In this document: piece after piece, positions 37,093 to 46,187 of the stretch | Position numbering within the stretch: position 1 is the first letter of the stretch | Layout of the letters: every line of letters begins with the position of its first letter | NCBI RefSeq assembly: GCF_014192335.1 | Contig: NZ_JACHXU010000006.1 | Location: 124,001-188,000 of the forward strand | DNA: 64,000 nucleotides | From: Aporhodopirellula rubra | Lineage (GTDB): Bacteria; Planctomycetota; Planctomycetia; Pirellulales; Pirellulaceae | Reading direction: 5' to 3' | Position numbers and translations under genes: made by a program | Notes under the pieces: model-generated | Seen by the model: the letters and a program-made list of their open reading frames with translations, nothing else | What the model was told of the DNA's origin: nothing | The model's database searches: none

Positions 37093-37516
37093 AGGGGGTT
37101 GGGCTGCGGGCCGGACGTGGAATGGGAACAGGAAAACAAAATCGCCCGTCAAACAGACGACGAGCGATAAACCGAATACACGCGTCGTGTCAAAACGAAC
37201 AACGCGGGGCAGGGCAGGGTGCCCGCTCGACTTACAAGATTAGACAAAACGCCTGGGAAATCCTAGTTGAATCCGTCTCCGAGGCCGGCAAAACGCGTTT
37301 GAAAGCAGGCAAAGTGGCGATTTGGGCAGTGTAGGGGCCTCCCCGGACATTTCAGGAGGCTGCATTCAGCATGCCAGAATCGATTCCCCGGACAAAATTC
37401 GCCGTTTCCGCCCGCGGCAATTCTCTGGCATTTCCCCGCTCTCTGCCATTTTCCCTCCGGGTCACGAACTAAAAAGCTGGCCCTGCGTCGCCCCCCCTGG
37501 CTCTGATTGTGGGGAC
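37093..37516. other. Intergenic region upstream of smc with one hairpin
   Basis: 424 bp between the smc start and the DUF456 gene end. A GCCTCC/GGAGGC pairing (37337-37342 and 37355-37360, 12-nt loop) could terminate the DUF456 transcript, which is on the minus strand. GC-rich runs of C and G (near 37485) are present. No gene is supported; frames covering it on the minus strand (37263-38015) are shadows. Confidence 0.4.
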
Positions 37517-38170
37517 TTAAAACAGGACTGCGATCACGCAAATCAGCACGATCACCACTCCGGCGATCATCTTGCCGACGACGCCGGTCGTTCTTCCCCA
37601 GAACGCCGCACGGCCAATTCGCCAATTCTCTCGCCACGATTTGCCATCCTGCCATTCCGACAACATCGCCCCCGCGGTAGCTCCGATTCCGCCGAACAGC
37701 AACGCAGCCAGAACCGGCCCGAGCACCGGGATCGGCAACCCAATGATTCCACCGAGAATCGCCCCAACGACCGACCCTGCGATCGCCATGATCGTCCCTC
37801 GGCGACTCGCTCCGGCACGACTGGCGCCGACCGCCCCGGCGGCAAATTCCACTAACTCGCCAACGACTCCGGCCAAAAATGCCGCCCCGACGGCGACCAC
37901 CCCGACGTGCCCTCGCCCCGTCTCCGGCCCCAACCACGCGTAGATCCCCATCGCCAAAATGGCCAACCAATTGCCTGGCAAGGCGATCAAATTCAACAAC
38001 CACGCGGCGACGCAAACCAGCACCAACAGAACCGCAATCACGACCGCCCCCCCGGACAGCATCACGGCCTGAGCCGACTCCTTGAATCCGGCAAACCAGC
38101 CCTCTCCGTCGGCGAGAATCGTCGCAAATGCGTCAGCGAACATCGCAGATAACCCCAAAGATTCAATCAT
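37517..38170 (-). CDS. DUF456-family membrane protein
   Basis: 217 aa. DUF456 features: an N-terminal hydrophobic helix (AVVIAVLLVLVCVAAWLLNLI) with LPGNWLAILAMGIYAW, then Gly/Ala-rich helices (GVVAVGAAFLAGVVGELVEF; GSVVGAILGGIIGLPIPVLG). A short acidic/basic loop EWQDGKSWRENWRIGRAAFWG precedes the last helix (MIAGVVIVLICVIAVLF). Family function is not known; about five membrane segments. Start is the ATG at 38170. Confidence 0.85.
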   Translation of the reverse strand: MIESLGLSAMFADAFATILADGEGWFAGFKESAQAVMLSGGAVVIAVLLVLVCVAAWLLNLIALPGNWLAILAMGIYAWLGPETGRGHVGVVAVGAAFLAGVVGELVEFAAGAVGASRAGASRRGTIMAIAGSVVGAILGGIIGLPIPVLGPVLAALLFGGIGATAGAMLSEWQDGKSWRENWRIGRAAFWGRTTGVVGKMIAGVVIVLICVIAVLF

Positions 38171-38360
38171 GGTTTGATGAAGTCTCCATTGCTGAGTGAA
38201 CCCGAGTGTCCTGAATTCCGTCTCAAAAGGGAAATCTCATTGATGAAGCGGCCGAGAATGGTGGTGATCGAAGTAGAACGAGACTTCGCAAATCGCTACC
38301 ATTAGATAGGCGACCTACAACCTGACCCCGGCTTCGCTCAGCGAAAGGACAGTAGTATCC

Positions 38361-38963
38361 ATGAACGCGAGGGTTTTAGATACCAACGTGTTGGTTTTGA
38401 ATCGCTTCTACATGCCGATTCGAGTGGTTAACGTGCGTCGTGCTTTAACACTACTCTATCGAGAGTGTGCTGAAGTGATCGACTGCGATGACGGCCAATA
38501 CGTCAGCTACGATTTCGGATCCTGGTGCGAGTTGAGCCAATTGGCCGCCGCTGACAAACAACCCGGTGAAGAGTTTCTCAAAGCCGTTGACTTCGAAGTC
38601 AAAGTCCCACGGATCGCCCGCTTAACTCGGTTTGATCGGATGCCGGCACAAACCGTCCGTTTCAATCGACGAAACCTTTTCGCGCGTGACGAATACCGAT
38701 GTCAGTACTGCGGTAAAGTCGAACCCTTGAACAAGCTCAGTTTGGACCACGTCGTTCCGCGTTCGCATGGCGGGGCAACGACTTGGGAAAACATCGTTTG
38801 CAGTTGCTTGCGGTGCAACAGTCGCAAGGGTGGACGGACGCCGCAACAAGCGAGAATGAAGTTATTGACGAATCCGGCAAAACCTCGATTCAACCCGTTA
38901 ATGACGCATTCGATCGATGACCCTCGGTACGAATCTTGGAAAACCTTTTTGCAAACCTCATGA
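38361..38963 (+). CDS. HNH endonuclease family protein
   Basis: 200 aa. The HNH module is CQYCGK (first Cys pair), LSLDHVVPRSHGGATTWENI (His and Asn) and CLRCNSRKGGRTP (second Cys pair), so the beta-beta-alpha metal fold is complete. The N-terminal 110 residues (NVLVLNRFYMPIRVVNVRRAL) are the conserved extension found in stand-alone bacterial HNH proteins. Known members are non-specific or nicking nucleases, but many stand-alone HNH genes of this type are housekeeping and of unknown role. The next gene's ATG overlaps its stop by 4 bp. Confidence 0.9.
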   Translation: MNARVLDTNVLVLNRFYMPIRVVNVRRALTLLYRECAEVIDCDDGQYVSYDFGSWCELSQLAAADKQPGEEFLKAVDFEVKVPRIARLTRFDRMPAQTVRFNRRNLFARDEYRCQYCGKVEPLNKLSLDHVVPRSHGGATTWENIVCSCLRCNSRKGGRTPQQARMKLLTNPAKPRFNPLMTHSIDDPRYESWKTFLQTS

Positions 38964-39388
38964 CCGTACCGAATTCACGCGATACTGCGGACCGAAATGA
39001 GTTCAGCGATGTCGAGTTGCTCGCCTTCTTAGACGAGCAACTCGGCGCTGAACTTTCGGCAACGATCGAAGCCGCGATCCGCGATAACGAGACGCTGCGT
39101 GCGCGGCTGACTCAATTGCGAGGACAAAATCTCGCGGGCCTGCACACAATCGGAGCGATTTGGCGACAGGAGCGACTGAGTTGCCCAGACCGGGAAACCC
39201 TGCGGAAGTTTTTACTCGGTGAACTCGACCGCGAGGGCGCCGAATACATCCGCTTTCATTTATCCGAAATTGATTGTCGTGTTTGCAACGCAAACCATGA
39301 CGATTTGAACCAAGCGATGATCAACGAACAGGAGTCCGCCACCCGCCGGCGACGGATGTTCCAAACCAGCGCCGGACATCTTCGATAG
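38960..39388 (+). CDS. Small protein coupled to the HNH gene; anti-sigma-like
   Basis: 142 aa; ATGA overlap with the HNH stop. SDVELLAFLDEQLGAELSA and AAIRDNETLRARLTQL resemble the N-terminal helices of planctomycetal anti-sigma-like proteins, while FHLSEIDCRVCNAN keeps two cysteines. There is no membrane helix. I do not recognise a catalytic motif. The 4-bp overlap suggests that the protein works with, or inhibits, the nuclease, or is only co-expressed with it. Confidence 0.65.
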   Translation: MTVPNSRDTADRNEFSDVELLAFLDEQLGAELSATIEAAIRDNETLRARLTQLRGQNLAGLHTIGAIWRQERLSCPDRETLRKFLLGELDREGAEYIRFHLSEIDCRVCNANHDDLNQAMINEQESATRRRRMFQTSAGHLR

Positions 39389-39452
39389 CCGGCGTAAATC
39401 GGGTCCGCACCTCGCGTCGCTGCGTGAACGCACACGACGGCGAGGCCGTGCT

Positions 39453-40481
39453 CTACAGCGAGGTCGTCGCAGGTTCCGGCAACACTTCGATCGATCCGCC
39501 CCCGTCCTCGTTCGTCAACACCGAATCGCCTTTGTCGGATTGCCCGGTTTGCGTAGTACCGTTCTGCGAATCCGCTTCTGTTGATTCTGCCGCCCCCTGT
39601 TCCATCTCCGCAGGCGAATTGCCTCGTGCGGCATCAACCTCCGGTGCAACGGTCGGTTGTCCGGTTCGTCGCGAGGAGTGCACATCATCACGGGCAGGTT
39701 GGCGAGGAGCGAAACCGATTTCTTGACCTCCTCCCGTAATGGCAATCAATCCCGCCATCACGTCATCAAACCCGTCGAGGTCTCGCAACCAGTTGAGATC
39801 CGGATTGGCAACAACGCCTTGATAGCGTGCGGCCAAATTTCGCATTGCTGACTCACTCAACAATTGCCCACGACTGGCCATTTGAGCCAACAGATTGGAT
39901 TCCAAATACTCGATCCAAACTTCGCCGTTTTCCATCTGCGACAATGCCGAGGTGAGGCGTTCCGCTGCTCGAGCGAATGCCCCTGAATCTGGCACGACGT
40001 CCAGCGAAGGGTCGTAACCGTATTGCGGTTCCAATCCGGATCCGTCGTAATCACCGTACGGGTCCGCTGGATCCAGCGGCATGGCGGGCTCCATAGGCAA
40101 AACGGGAGCGACCTCCACAATCGGCGCCACGGCTGCGTAGGCCGGACCATACGGGTATCCATACCGGGCCGCAAAACGTTCCGCCATTTCAAAACGGCGG
40201 CGTGCCATGTGATCGGCCATGACGGCCATCGGTGAAGGGTAATACGCGGGACCGACATAGGCGCCTGGACGAGCCCAACCGAACCCTGGTCCTGGTCCGA
40301 TCGTGACCGAGACGGGAGGTGCGTATCCAAATCCTGGCATGCCAAAGTACTGCGCCGTCGCGACCGAGCAACTGCCCGCTGCCGAGACAATGACGGCAAA
40401 CAGCAGCACCAGTTTGGACCTTAATGCGGTCACCTGTCCTGGTCGAACAGCGATGCGGTGAAAACGGGTCGACTGGAACAT
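39453..40481 (-). CDS. Exported protein of unknown function, Gly/Pro/Tyr-rich N-part
   Basis: 342 aa. Signal peptide LRSKLVLLFAVIVSAAGSCSVATAQ with cleavage near residue 43. A Gly/Pro/Tyr-rich stretch (FGMPGFGYAPPVSVTIGPGPGFGW in parts) is followed by a helical domain (ERLTSALSQMENGEVWIEYLE; SESAMRNLAARYQGVVANPD). The C-terminal 80 residues are acidic and disordered. Family not recognised; such domains occur beside DUF1571 genes in Planctomycetes, consistent with the 16-bp gap to the next gene on the same strand. Confidence 0.72.
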   Translation of the reverse strand: MFQSTRFHRIAVRPGQVTALRSKLVLLFAVIVSAAGSCSVATAQYFGMPGFGYAPPVSVTIGPGPGFGWARPGAYVGPAYYPSPMAVMADHMARRRFEMAERFAARYGYPYGPAYAAVAPIVEVAPVLPMEPAMPLDPADPYGDYDGSGLEPQYGYDPSLDVVPDSGAFARAAERLTSALSQMENGEVWIEYLESNLLAQMASRGQLLSESAMRNLAARYQGVVANPDLNWLRDLDGFDDVMAGLIAITGGGQEIGFAPRQPARDDVHSSRRTGQPTVAPEVDAARGNSPAEMEQGAAESTEADSQNGTTQTGQSDKGDSVLTNEDGGGSIEVLPEPATTSL

Positions 40482-40497
40482 GGTGATTTCTCTTTCG

Positions 40498-41676
40498 TTA
40501 TTCTTCTTCGTTGTGGAATTTGTATTCGGGGTTGGTTCGATCGAAATCGAGATCCGTCAATTTTGGCGTCAGGTTGATTTGGGTGATCGCATACTGTTCC
40601 TGCAAGACCGGATCTTCACCGGGTTCGTCCGGCCACGCATAGGAAGAAAAGAAGACCGGCAGTTTCAATTCTTCGTCGACATAAACCTTGGCGACTTGGT
40701 ACGTCGAATCAGGGCGACGTTCAATCTGATTCACCTCAATGTGTTGGCAAGGTCTGCCGTCGACTTTGGCATCGGCATAAAAACGAATCTTCACGTTGGA
40801 AGGTTCAATCTGTGATTGCATGCGATCAAGGATCTGCTCGATCATCGGACGGATCCCCGTTTGGACGAACGAATAATTGCTTTCCTGTTTCGCCAATCGT
40901 CCTTCGGGATTAATTTCCAACGTCAGGTTAGGCAGGCGTGTTCCTCCGCGGCGTACCAATACGTCGCCGTCACGTTCATTCTCCACGTACAACACTTCGC
41001 GGCCCGCAACGTCTTTGGGCTTCAGAAATTTGCCGTAAATGCACTGCGGTTGGATCAACTGCTCCCCGCTGGTCCGCCGCTCGCGGATCTTCAATCTAAT
41101 GTACTTCGTCGACTCCAGTTTCCCATCAATCGTTTCGCGTTTGACGAGCAAACAGGTGTATCCGTCCACTTCAGTTTCGAATTTCTTTTTGGCCTGTTCG
41201 GCCAATTCGATCAGGGGCTGAAGGGAGGCGGGCGGTTGCTTCCCCGGTCCGATCGAGTCGACCGGTTGCACCGAACTGTCGTCGTCATCATCGAGCGACG
41301 CAATTTCGTCCTCCATCTCCTTCTTCAAATCAACGTTCGCCGAAAGACTCGTTGTCGGATTCACTTTCGCAGAATTGCTCACCGATGAGTCTTCGATGTT
41401 TCGGTCGTCCGCCGCGGTTGCGAGACCTCCCACGAATGCCTGCCCGCCAATTACGAACAAATGGGCGAACACTGCAAACGCCACCGAGCGGAGTCCCACA
41501 CACCTGAATCGGTGAACACCACTTCGAGTTTGCACAGACGGACGCGTTTCGTCGCCGCCAATGGCCGCGATGGTTGTGTTTTGGTCAGCAGCGGGATCAC
41601 TACTCGCGTTAGGACAATTCGCTGAGATCATTCGCTCGGGCTGGGACAAGTGGAGATGGGCGGGCTGAGGAAACAC
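40498..41676 (-). CDS. DUF1571-domain exported protein
   Basis: 392 aa; the true start may be Met16. A hydrophobic export segment lies at about 62-88 (SVAFAVFAHLFVIGGQAF). The DUF1571 domain runs from about 150 to 385: YTCLLVKRETIDGKLESTKY, PQCIYGKFLKPKDVAGREV, ILDRMQSQIEPSNVKI and VYVDEELKLPVFFSSYAWP. DUF1571 proteins are widespread in Planctomycetes and resemble LolA/LolB-type lipoprotein carriers in some reports; I treat that as unproven. It is upstream of, and likely co-transcribed with, the exported gene ending at 39453. Confidence 0.85.
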   Translation of the reverse strand: MFPQPAHLHLSQPERMISANCPNASSDPAADQNTTIAAIGGDETRPSVQTRSGVHRFRCVGLRSVAFAVFAHLFVIGGQAFVGGLATAADDRNIEDSSVSNSAKVNPTTSLSANVDLKKEMEDEIASLDDDDDSSVQPVDSIGPGKQPPASLQPLIELAEQAKKKFETEVDGYTCLLVKRETIDGKLESTKYIRLKIRERRTSGEQLIQPQCIYGKFLKPKDVAGREVLYVENERDGDVLVRRGGTRLPNLTLEINPEGRLAKQESNYSFVQTGIRPMIEQILDRMQSQIEPSNVKIRFYADAKVDGRPCQHIEVNQIERRPDSTYQVAKVYVDEELKLPVFFSSYAWPDEPGEDPVLQEQYAITQINLTPKLTDLDFDRTNPEYKFHNEEE

Positions 41677-42065
41677 GGTGAACCTTCCTAGTGTCGTTAA
41701 TCGGGGGATTCGATCAAGGCGCCGCGTCGAGCCGATCGCGACAAAACCAAGCGAACACCGGGTCTTCTGGCAAAACCGTTAACTTGGACACGTCCAGCGA
41801 CTCGTCACCGCAGGTCGCCGGGTTGGTTTTTGCGAACACTACCAAATTTGCGGAAAGAATGGGTTATAATCCTGCACCACTTACCCACCTTCCCCTCCCA
41901 CCTCGAATCGCTACCGCGCGGGGTCCACTCGGGGTCGACGCTTTCGACTTGTCTGACGCGTCTCGGCTCGCCGACGCACCCGACCTGTTTGCCTCCGCCG
42001 ACTCGCCAAGCTTCCCCACAATCGGTCTAACGCGATTGCCAATCCTGCTTCCCTAAGAGATTCGA
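41677..42065. other. Divergent intergenic region; open frame not accepted
   Basis: 389 bp between divergent genes. A frame is open at 41691-42056 but reads as Ser/Pro-rich low complexity. A TATAAT lies at 41865-41870 in a locally AT-rich stretch, as a possible -10 for the ThuA gene; the element 17-18 bp upstream does not resemble a -35. Confidence 0.35.
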
Positions 42066-43016
42066 ATGAAACGTCGATTCAGTGCCCATCAGATACTCGT
42101 ACTTCTCGCCACCCTGATCGTCACCTCGGTCGCGGGCGATCTCGCGATTGCCTCTGACTCGAATACCGACAGCGATACTGAAACGAAAAAAATCGTCTTC
42201 ATCGCGGGTCGTCCAAGCCACGGTTACGGCGCCCACGAACATTACGCCGGTTGCCGATTGCTGGCCGAGTCGCTGAAGGAATCGATGCCCGGTTACGACG
42301 TCACCGTGATTAAGAACGGATGGCCTGAGGAAGGCGCCGAGGCTCTTTCCGATGCCGATTCGGTAGTGGTTTACTGCGACGGTGGGCCACGACATTTACT
42401 CAACCCTCACATCGATGAGTTTGACACCGTGATGAAGTCGGGAACCGGACTCGTCTGCATCCACTACGGCGTCGAAACTCCCAAAGGCAAAACCGGCGAC
42501 GCCTTTTTGGACTGGATGGGCGGCTATTTCGAAGCCGATTGGTCCGTCAATCCTCACTGGGAAGCCGAATTTGAAACCTTTCCTGACCATCCCGTTAGCC
42601 GTGGAGTCCAGCCCTTCAAGACCAACGACGAATGGTACTTTCATATGCGATTCCGCGACGAGATGAAGGGAGTCACTCCGATCCTCTCCGCTCACCCACC
42701 CGAAACGACCATGCGACGCGCCGATGGTCCACACAGTGGCAACCCGCATGTTCGAAAAGCGGTCGCTGCGGGCGAAATCCAACACCTCGCGTGGGCCGCC
42801 GATCGCGAAGGCGGTGGACGCGGATTCGGGTTCACCGGCGGACACTTTCACTGGAATTGGGCGGATGAAAACTTTCGCAAGGTGATGCTCAACGCGATCG
42901 TCTGGACCGCTCATGGTGAGGTCCCCGAAAACGGAGTCACGACCGCCAATCCGACTCAGGATGAACTCGAGGCCAACCAAGACGAACCCAAACCTGCCCG
43001 GAAAGCGTCTTCCTAA
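42066..43016 (+). CDS. Exported ThuA-like protein
   Basis: 316 aa. Signal peptide (MKRRFSAHQILVLLATLIVTS... cleaved near IAS). The ThuA core is IVFIAGRPSHGYGAHEHYAG, VIKNGWPEE, VVYCDGG, and GTGLVCIHYGVETP, a class I glutamine-amidotransferase-like fold. DEWYFHMRF and GRGFGFTGGHFHWNW are typical. ThuA-like domains are linked to trehalose or other sugar use; planctomycetal members are often exported and paired with dehydrogenases in sulfated-polysaccharide degradation. There is no such neighbour here, so the substrate is unknown. Confidence 0.9.
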   Translation: MKRRFSAHQILVLLATLIVTSVAGDLAIASDSNTDSDTETKKIVFIAGRPSHGYGAHEHYAGCRLLAESLKESMPGYDVTVIKNGWPEEGAEALSDADSVVVYCDGGPRHLLNPHIDEFDTVMKSGTGLVCIHYGVETPKGKTGDAFLDWMGGYFEADWSVNPHWEAEFETFPDHPVSRGVQPFKTNDEWYFHMRFRDEMKGVTPILSAHPPETTMRRADGPHSGNPHVRKAVAAGEIQHLAWAADREGGGRGFGFTGGHFHWNWADENFRKVMLNAIVWTAHGEVPENGVTTANPTQDELEANQDEPKPARKASS

Positions 43017-43072
43017 ACCGACGCAGTTCGCCATTGATGAATACTGACGAACGCTCAAATTCCGCCGTGAAA

Positions 43073-43148
43073 GCATTTCAAATAATGACGTGCCCACTCA
43101 CAATCGCTGGATCGGCCAACATTCAGGCCACCGAATACGGACGAGATC
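43073..43148. repeat. Copy 2 of the 76-bp dispersed intergenic element
   Basis: Ungapped partner of 21141-21216 (about 60/76 identical by eye). It lies in a 443-bp gap between the ThuA gene and the FabZ-like gene, which otherwise shows no gene or clear structure. Translating both copies gives related peptides (AFQIMTCPLTIAG and AFQMMTCPVTVAG), but neither frame is longer than a fragment. Confidence 0.5.
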
Positions 43149-43459
43149 AGCGCCATCATTTTGGAAAGTGCTCGGAATCCGCGTACGTTTGAAAATCGGA
43201 TTCTCGTTCGCCTGTTTTGCAGGGAACCTCGCTCCCGGTCGGCCGCTCTCTGATGGCAACGGCGTCAATCGCGGCGACCGCCGCCGCAGCCTCGATCAGA
43301 GCGACGGCAGGTAACTGGTGGCACATTCACCGACGGATTGCCCCAAGGGTAGACGCCCCCGGACCACCACCGTTTCGCTAGCGGGCTCCCTTGACGAGAA
43401 TCGAGGGTATGGCGTCTCATATGCCGGTTGCCCGATTTCTACGACATCCCATCGATCAC

Positions 43460-43951
43460 ATGCCTTCAGAAACGTCTCCGAACGACACACCTCCATCCGC
43501 GACTTCCGTTATGGGAGCCGACCAGATTGAGGCAATGATCCCGCACCGTGCCCCGATGCGGCTGCTCGATGAAGTCGTTGAGATGACTGAATCGACCCTG
43601 CATGCTCGAAAAACGTTCGCCGCGGACGACTTCTTTGTACAAGGGCATTTCCCGGGCTACCCACTGGTACCGGGCGTGATCCAGTGCGAATGCTGCCTGC
43701 AAGCCGGCGCCATTCTGTTGCGTGAGCACACCCCGGAAGTCGGTGAGTTCGTTCCCGTCGCAACCCGGATGGACAGCGTGAAGTTCAAAAACATGGTTCG
43801 CCCTGGCGATACCGTTGACATTCACGTCACCCTCAAAGAGCGACTCGCCAACGCGTTCTTCTTGACGGGCAAAATGCTGCTCAATGGAAAGACGACCACT
43901 CGTCTCGAATTCGCATGCAGCATCACCAAACCCGGAGGTGATGCGTCGTGA
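43460..43951 (+). CDS. FabZ-like 3-hydroxyacyl-ACP dehydratase family protein
   Basis: 163 aa from ATG 43460; the longer frame from 43391 lacks conservation. Hot-dog fold. The catalytic region is [19 protein letters not shown], with the His of GHFP and the downstream Glu as in FabZ. It dehydrates beta-hydroxyacyl-ACP in fatty acid synthesis. [15 protein letters not shown] is the conserved start (typically IPHRYPFLLVDRV). Its stop overlaps the next gene's GTG start by 4 bp, so the two act in consecutive FAS-II steps. It may be a second paralogue or a FabZ/FabA-like enzyme for a special lipid. Confidence 0.88.
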   Translation: MPSETSPNDTPPSATSVMGADQIEAMIPHRAPMRLLDEVVEMTESTLHARKTFAADDFFVQGHFPGYPLVPGVIQCECCLQAGAILLREHTPEVGEFVPVATRMDSVKFKNMVRPGDTVDIHVTLKERLANAFFLTGKMLLNGKTTTRLEFACSITKPGGDAS

Positions 43952-44787
43952 GCGCCAACGAGACGACGACGCCAACGATGGATTTTCTCGGATTTTCCGG
44001 CAAGAAGTACTTGGTCATGGGCGTGGCCAACCGCAAGAGCGTCGCGTGGGCGATCGCCCGCATGATCGAAAGCTCCGGCGGCGAAGTGATCTACACCGTT
44101 CGCAGTGAAGCACGCCGCGAGAGCACCGCGAAACTGCTCGCCGGTCGACGCGTGATCGTGTGCGATGTCGAAGACCAATCTCAAATCGATGCACTCGCCG
44201 AAACCCTCGCCCAAGACGAAACCGAACTCGCCGGATTGGTCCACGCAATCGCGTTTGCTGATTACAGCGAGGGAATGCGACCGTTCCACGAAACCACCCG
44301 CAAACAATTTCTGCAGGCGATCGACATCTCTGCGTTTTCGTTGACGGCGGTTTGCAACGCCCTGCGTGAACGATTCGCCAATGACGCTTCGGTGGTCACC
44401 ATCGGCATCAGCACCACGCGGATGGCCAGCGAAAGCTATGGGTTCATGGCTCCGATAAAAGCAGCGTTAGAATCCTCGCTCGCTTTCTTAACGAAATCGT
44501 TCAGCCGTTTCAGCGAAGTCCGCTTCAACAGCGTTGCAGCAGGTTTGTTGAAAACGAGTGCCTCGGCAGGTATCCCGGGCTACGTTGATTCGTATCTCTA
44601 TGCCGAGAAAGTCATCCCTCGCGGACGTGCCGTCGAAACGGATGAAGTCGCCTCCACGGCGGCGTTCTTGTTGTCGCACCGTTCCAGCGGCATCACGGCT
44701 CAATCTTTGGTCGTCGATGCTGGCATGTCGATCAACTACTTTGATGCGGGCATCGTCGGCGCGGTCACGGCCGCCTCGGTCGATTAA
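43948..44787 (+). CDS. Enoyl-[acyl-carrier-protein] reductase (FabI type)
   Basis: 279 aa, GTG start overlapping the upstream stop. NAD-binding [28 protein letters not shown], and the active site [15 protein letters not shown], with Tyr and Lys six residues apart as in FabI. The last reduction step of fatty acid elongation. [19 protein letters not shown] covers the substrate loop. The FabZ-like/FabI-like pair could be the main FAS-II set or a specialised pair; the symbol is not given because paralogues are common. Confidence 0.9.
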   Translation: MSANETTTPTMDFLGFSGKKYLVMGVANRKSVAWAIARMIESSGGEVIYTVRSEARRESTAKLLAGRRVIVCDVEDQSQIDALAETLAQDETELAGLVHAIAFADYSEGMRPFHETTRKQFLQAIDISAFSLTAVCNALRERFANDASVVTIGISTTRMASESYGFMAPIKAALESSLAFLTKSFSRFSEVRFNSVAAGLLKTSASAGIPGYVDSYLYAEKVIPRGRAVETDEVASTAAFLLSHRSSGITAQSLVVDAGMSINYFDAGIVGAVTAASVD

Positions 44788-44848
44788 CCGTATCTCCTGC
44801 TTCCATCGCAACTTCTTTCTTCGTCTCTCTTTCCATTCCTTTGTTCTC

Positions 44849-45712
44849 ATGCCTCAAGCGATCTACATCAACGGCGAATACTTCTCTCGTGAAGACGCCA
44901 AAATCAGCGTTTATGACCACGGCCTGTTGTACGGCGACGGTGTGTTTGAAGGCATGCGGATCTACAACAGCAAAGTCTTCGCACTCGAAGATCACCTCGT
45001 CCGCCTCTACGAATCGGCTCGCGCGATCGCTCTCGAAATCCCGATCGATATCGACGCGATGCGTACCGCTGTCGAGGAAACCGTCAAAAAGAACGGATTG
45101 GCCGAAGCGTACGTGCGTTTGGTTTGCACACGTGGCGGAAATCAATTGGGGCTCGATCCGTACAAATGCGAAGATCCTCAAGTCATCATCATCGTTGACA
45201 AAATTTCGCTGTATCCGGAAAAGTTCTACACCGAAGGTTTGGATCTGATCACCGCCTCGACAATCCGCAACCACCCGGCGGCGTTGAGTCCGAGAATCAA
45301 ATCGCTCAACTACCTCAACAACATCATGGCTAAAATCGAAGCCATCCGAGCCGGCTGCATCGAAGCGGTGATGCTTAACCACAAAGGTGAGGTCGCCGAG
45401 TGCACCGGAGATAATCTTTTTATCGTGCGACGCGGACGGCTCCTCACACCTCCGATTCACGCCGGCATTCTCGAAGGCATCACGCGAAACACCGTGATGG
45501 ATCTGGCACGAGAAGCGGGTATCGAAGTCGCCGAAGAAACGTTGACGCGTCACGATCTGTTCATTGCCGATGAATGCTTCCTCACCGGAAGTGCCGCCGA
45601 GGTGATTCCTGCCGTACGGCTCGATGGACGTCTGATCGCGGACGGGAAAGTCGGACCGATCACCCGCCAGCTCAACGAACTGTTCCGCGCACACGTTTCC
45701 GCCGGCGGCTAA
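44849..45712 (+). CDS. Branched-chain amino acid aminotransferase family (class IV)
   Basis: 287 aa from ATG 44849 (MPQAIYINGEYFSRED); the frame is open from 44558 only through overlap with the upstream gene. PLP-lyase class IV: YDHGLLYGDGVFEGMRIY, the PLP Lys in RIKSLNYLNNIMAKIEA, and ECTGDNLFIVRRG. This is the IlvE/D-amino-acid transaminase group, and the sequence does not settle which. The 61-bp gap to the FabI-like gene allows co-transcription. Most likely reaction: transamination of Leu, Ile or Val with 2-oxoglutarate. Confidence 0.88.
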   Translation: MPQAIYINGEYFSREDAKISVYDHGLLYGDGVFEGMRIYNSKVFALEDHLVRLYESARAIALEIPIDIDAMRTAVEETVKKNGLAEAYVRLVCTRGGNQLGLDPYKCEDPQVIIIVDKISLYPEKFYTEGLDLITASTIRNHPAALSPRIKSLNYLNNIMAKIEAIRAGCIEAVMLNHKGEVAECTGDNLFIVRRGRLLTPPIHAGILEGITRNTVMDLAREAGIEVAEETLTRHDLFIADECFLTGSAAEVIPAVRLDGRLIADGKVGPITRQLNELFRAHVSAGG

Positions 45713-45723
45713 ACTGAAGACAA

Positions 45724-45752
45724 ACGGTGCGTGCAACGATGGTACGCACCGT
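45724..45752. terminator. Perfect 9-bp hairpin after the aminotransferase
   Basis: ACGGTGCGT (45724-45732) and ACGCACCGT (45744-45752) form a perfect stem with an 11-nt loop, 11 bp after the stop. No T-run follows, so an intrinsic terminator is possible but not proven. Confidence 0.45.
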
Positions 45753-45782
45753 CCATTCATCTTTCACCCGTGCGAGGACGCC

Positions 45783-46100
45783 ATGATTCCCAAAAGTTAC
45801 CAGAAGATGCATGAGAACTATCCAGAGTTCATGCAAGCGTACGAGGCGATGGGAAAGGCAACCCGAGAAGCGGGTCCACTCTCAGATCGCGAGGTCGCAT
45901 TGGTGAAACTCGCGATCTCCATCACCGCAGGACTCGAAGGCGGTTCTCACTCGCACACGCGAAAAGCACTCGCGGCGGGATGCAGTGATGATGACCTGCG
46001 ACACGTCGCCATGTTGACCGCACCCACCATCGGATTTCCGACGATGATGCGAGCCAAAAGCTGGGTCGAGGATGTCTTGCAGAAACGATCTGACGTTTGA
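45783..46100 (+). CDS. Carboxymuconolactone decarboxylase/AhpD-like small protein
   Basis: 105 aa. CMD fold: REAGPLSDREVALVKLAISI and GGSHSHTRKALAAGCSDDDL. In catalytic AhpD/CMD members the second motif is CxxC(H); here the cysteines are replaced by Ser/His (SHSHTRKA), so peroxidase chemistry is unlikely. Short length suits a single-domain oligomer. It is preceded by the hairpin at 45724 and followed by the region containing the RNA candidate. Confidence 0.82.
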   Translation: MIPKSYQKMHENYPEFMQAYEAMGKATREAGPLSDREVALVKLAISITAGLEGGSHSHTRKALAAGCSDDDLRHVAMLTAPTIGFPTMMRAKSWVEDVLQKRSDV

Positions 46101-46117
46101 TCCGATCACGGTCGCGA

Positions 46118-46159
46118 TGCGTCAATGTGAGACCGACATCGCACGGAGTATTTGACGCA
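46118..46159. terminator. Inverted repeat after the CMD gene
   Basis: TGCGTCAA (46118-46125) is matched by TTGACGCA (46152-46159). An overlapping alternative, GCGATG/CATCGC, pairs 46114-46119 with 46137-46142. It lies 18 bp after the CMD stop and 28 bp before the RNA candidate, so it could separate the two transcripts. No T-tract. Confidence 0.35.
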
Positions 46160-46187
46160 GGCAACCTCGCCCATCATCATGCCTTTT

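Noticed and set aside
37263..38015. 250-aa minus-strand Arg/Gly-rich frame
   Set aside because: Shadow of the DUF456 gene in another frame and of the adjoining gap.
41865..41870. TATAAT as a sure promoter
   Set aside because: No acceptable -35 sequence at 16-18 bp; kept only as a remark in the intergenic entry.
41691..42056. 121-aa plus-strand frame before the ThuA gene
   Set aside because: Ser/Pro-rich low-complexity reading through a promoter-containing gap; no ribosome site or conserved motif.
44765..45760. 331-aa minus-strand frame over the aminotransferase
   Set aside because: Antisense shadow; the plus strand encodes a complete class IV aminotransferase.
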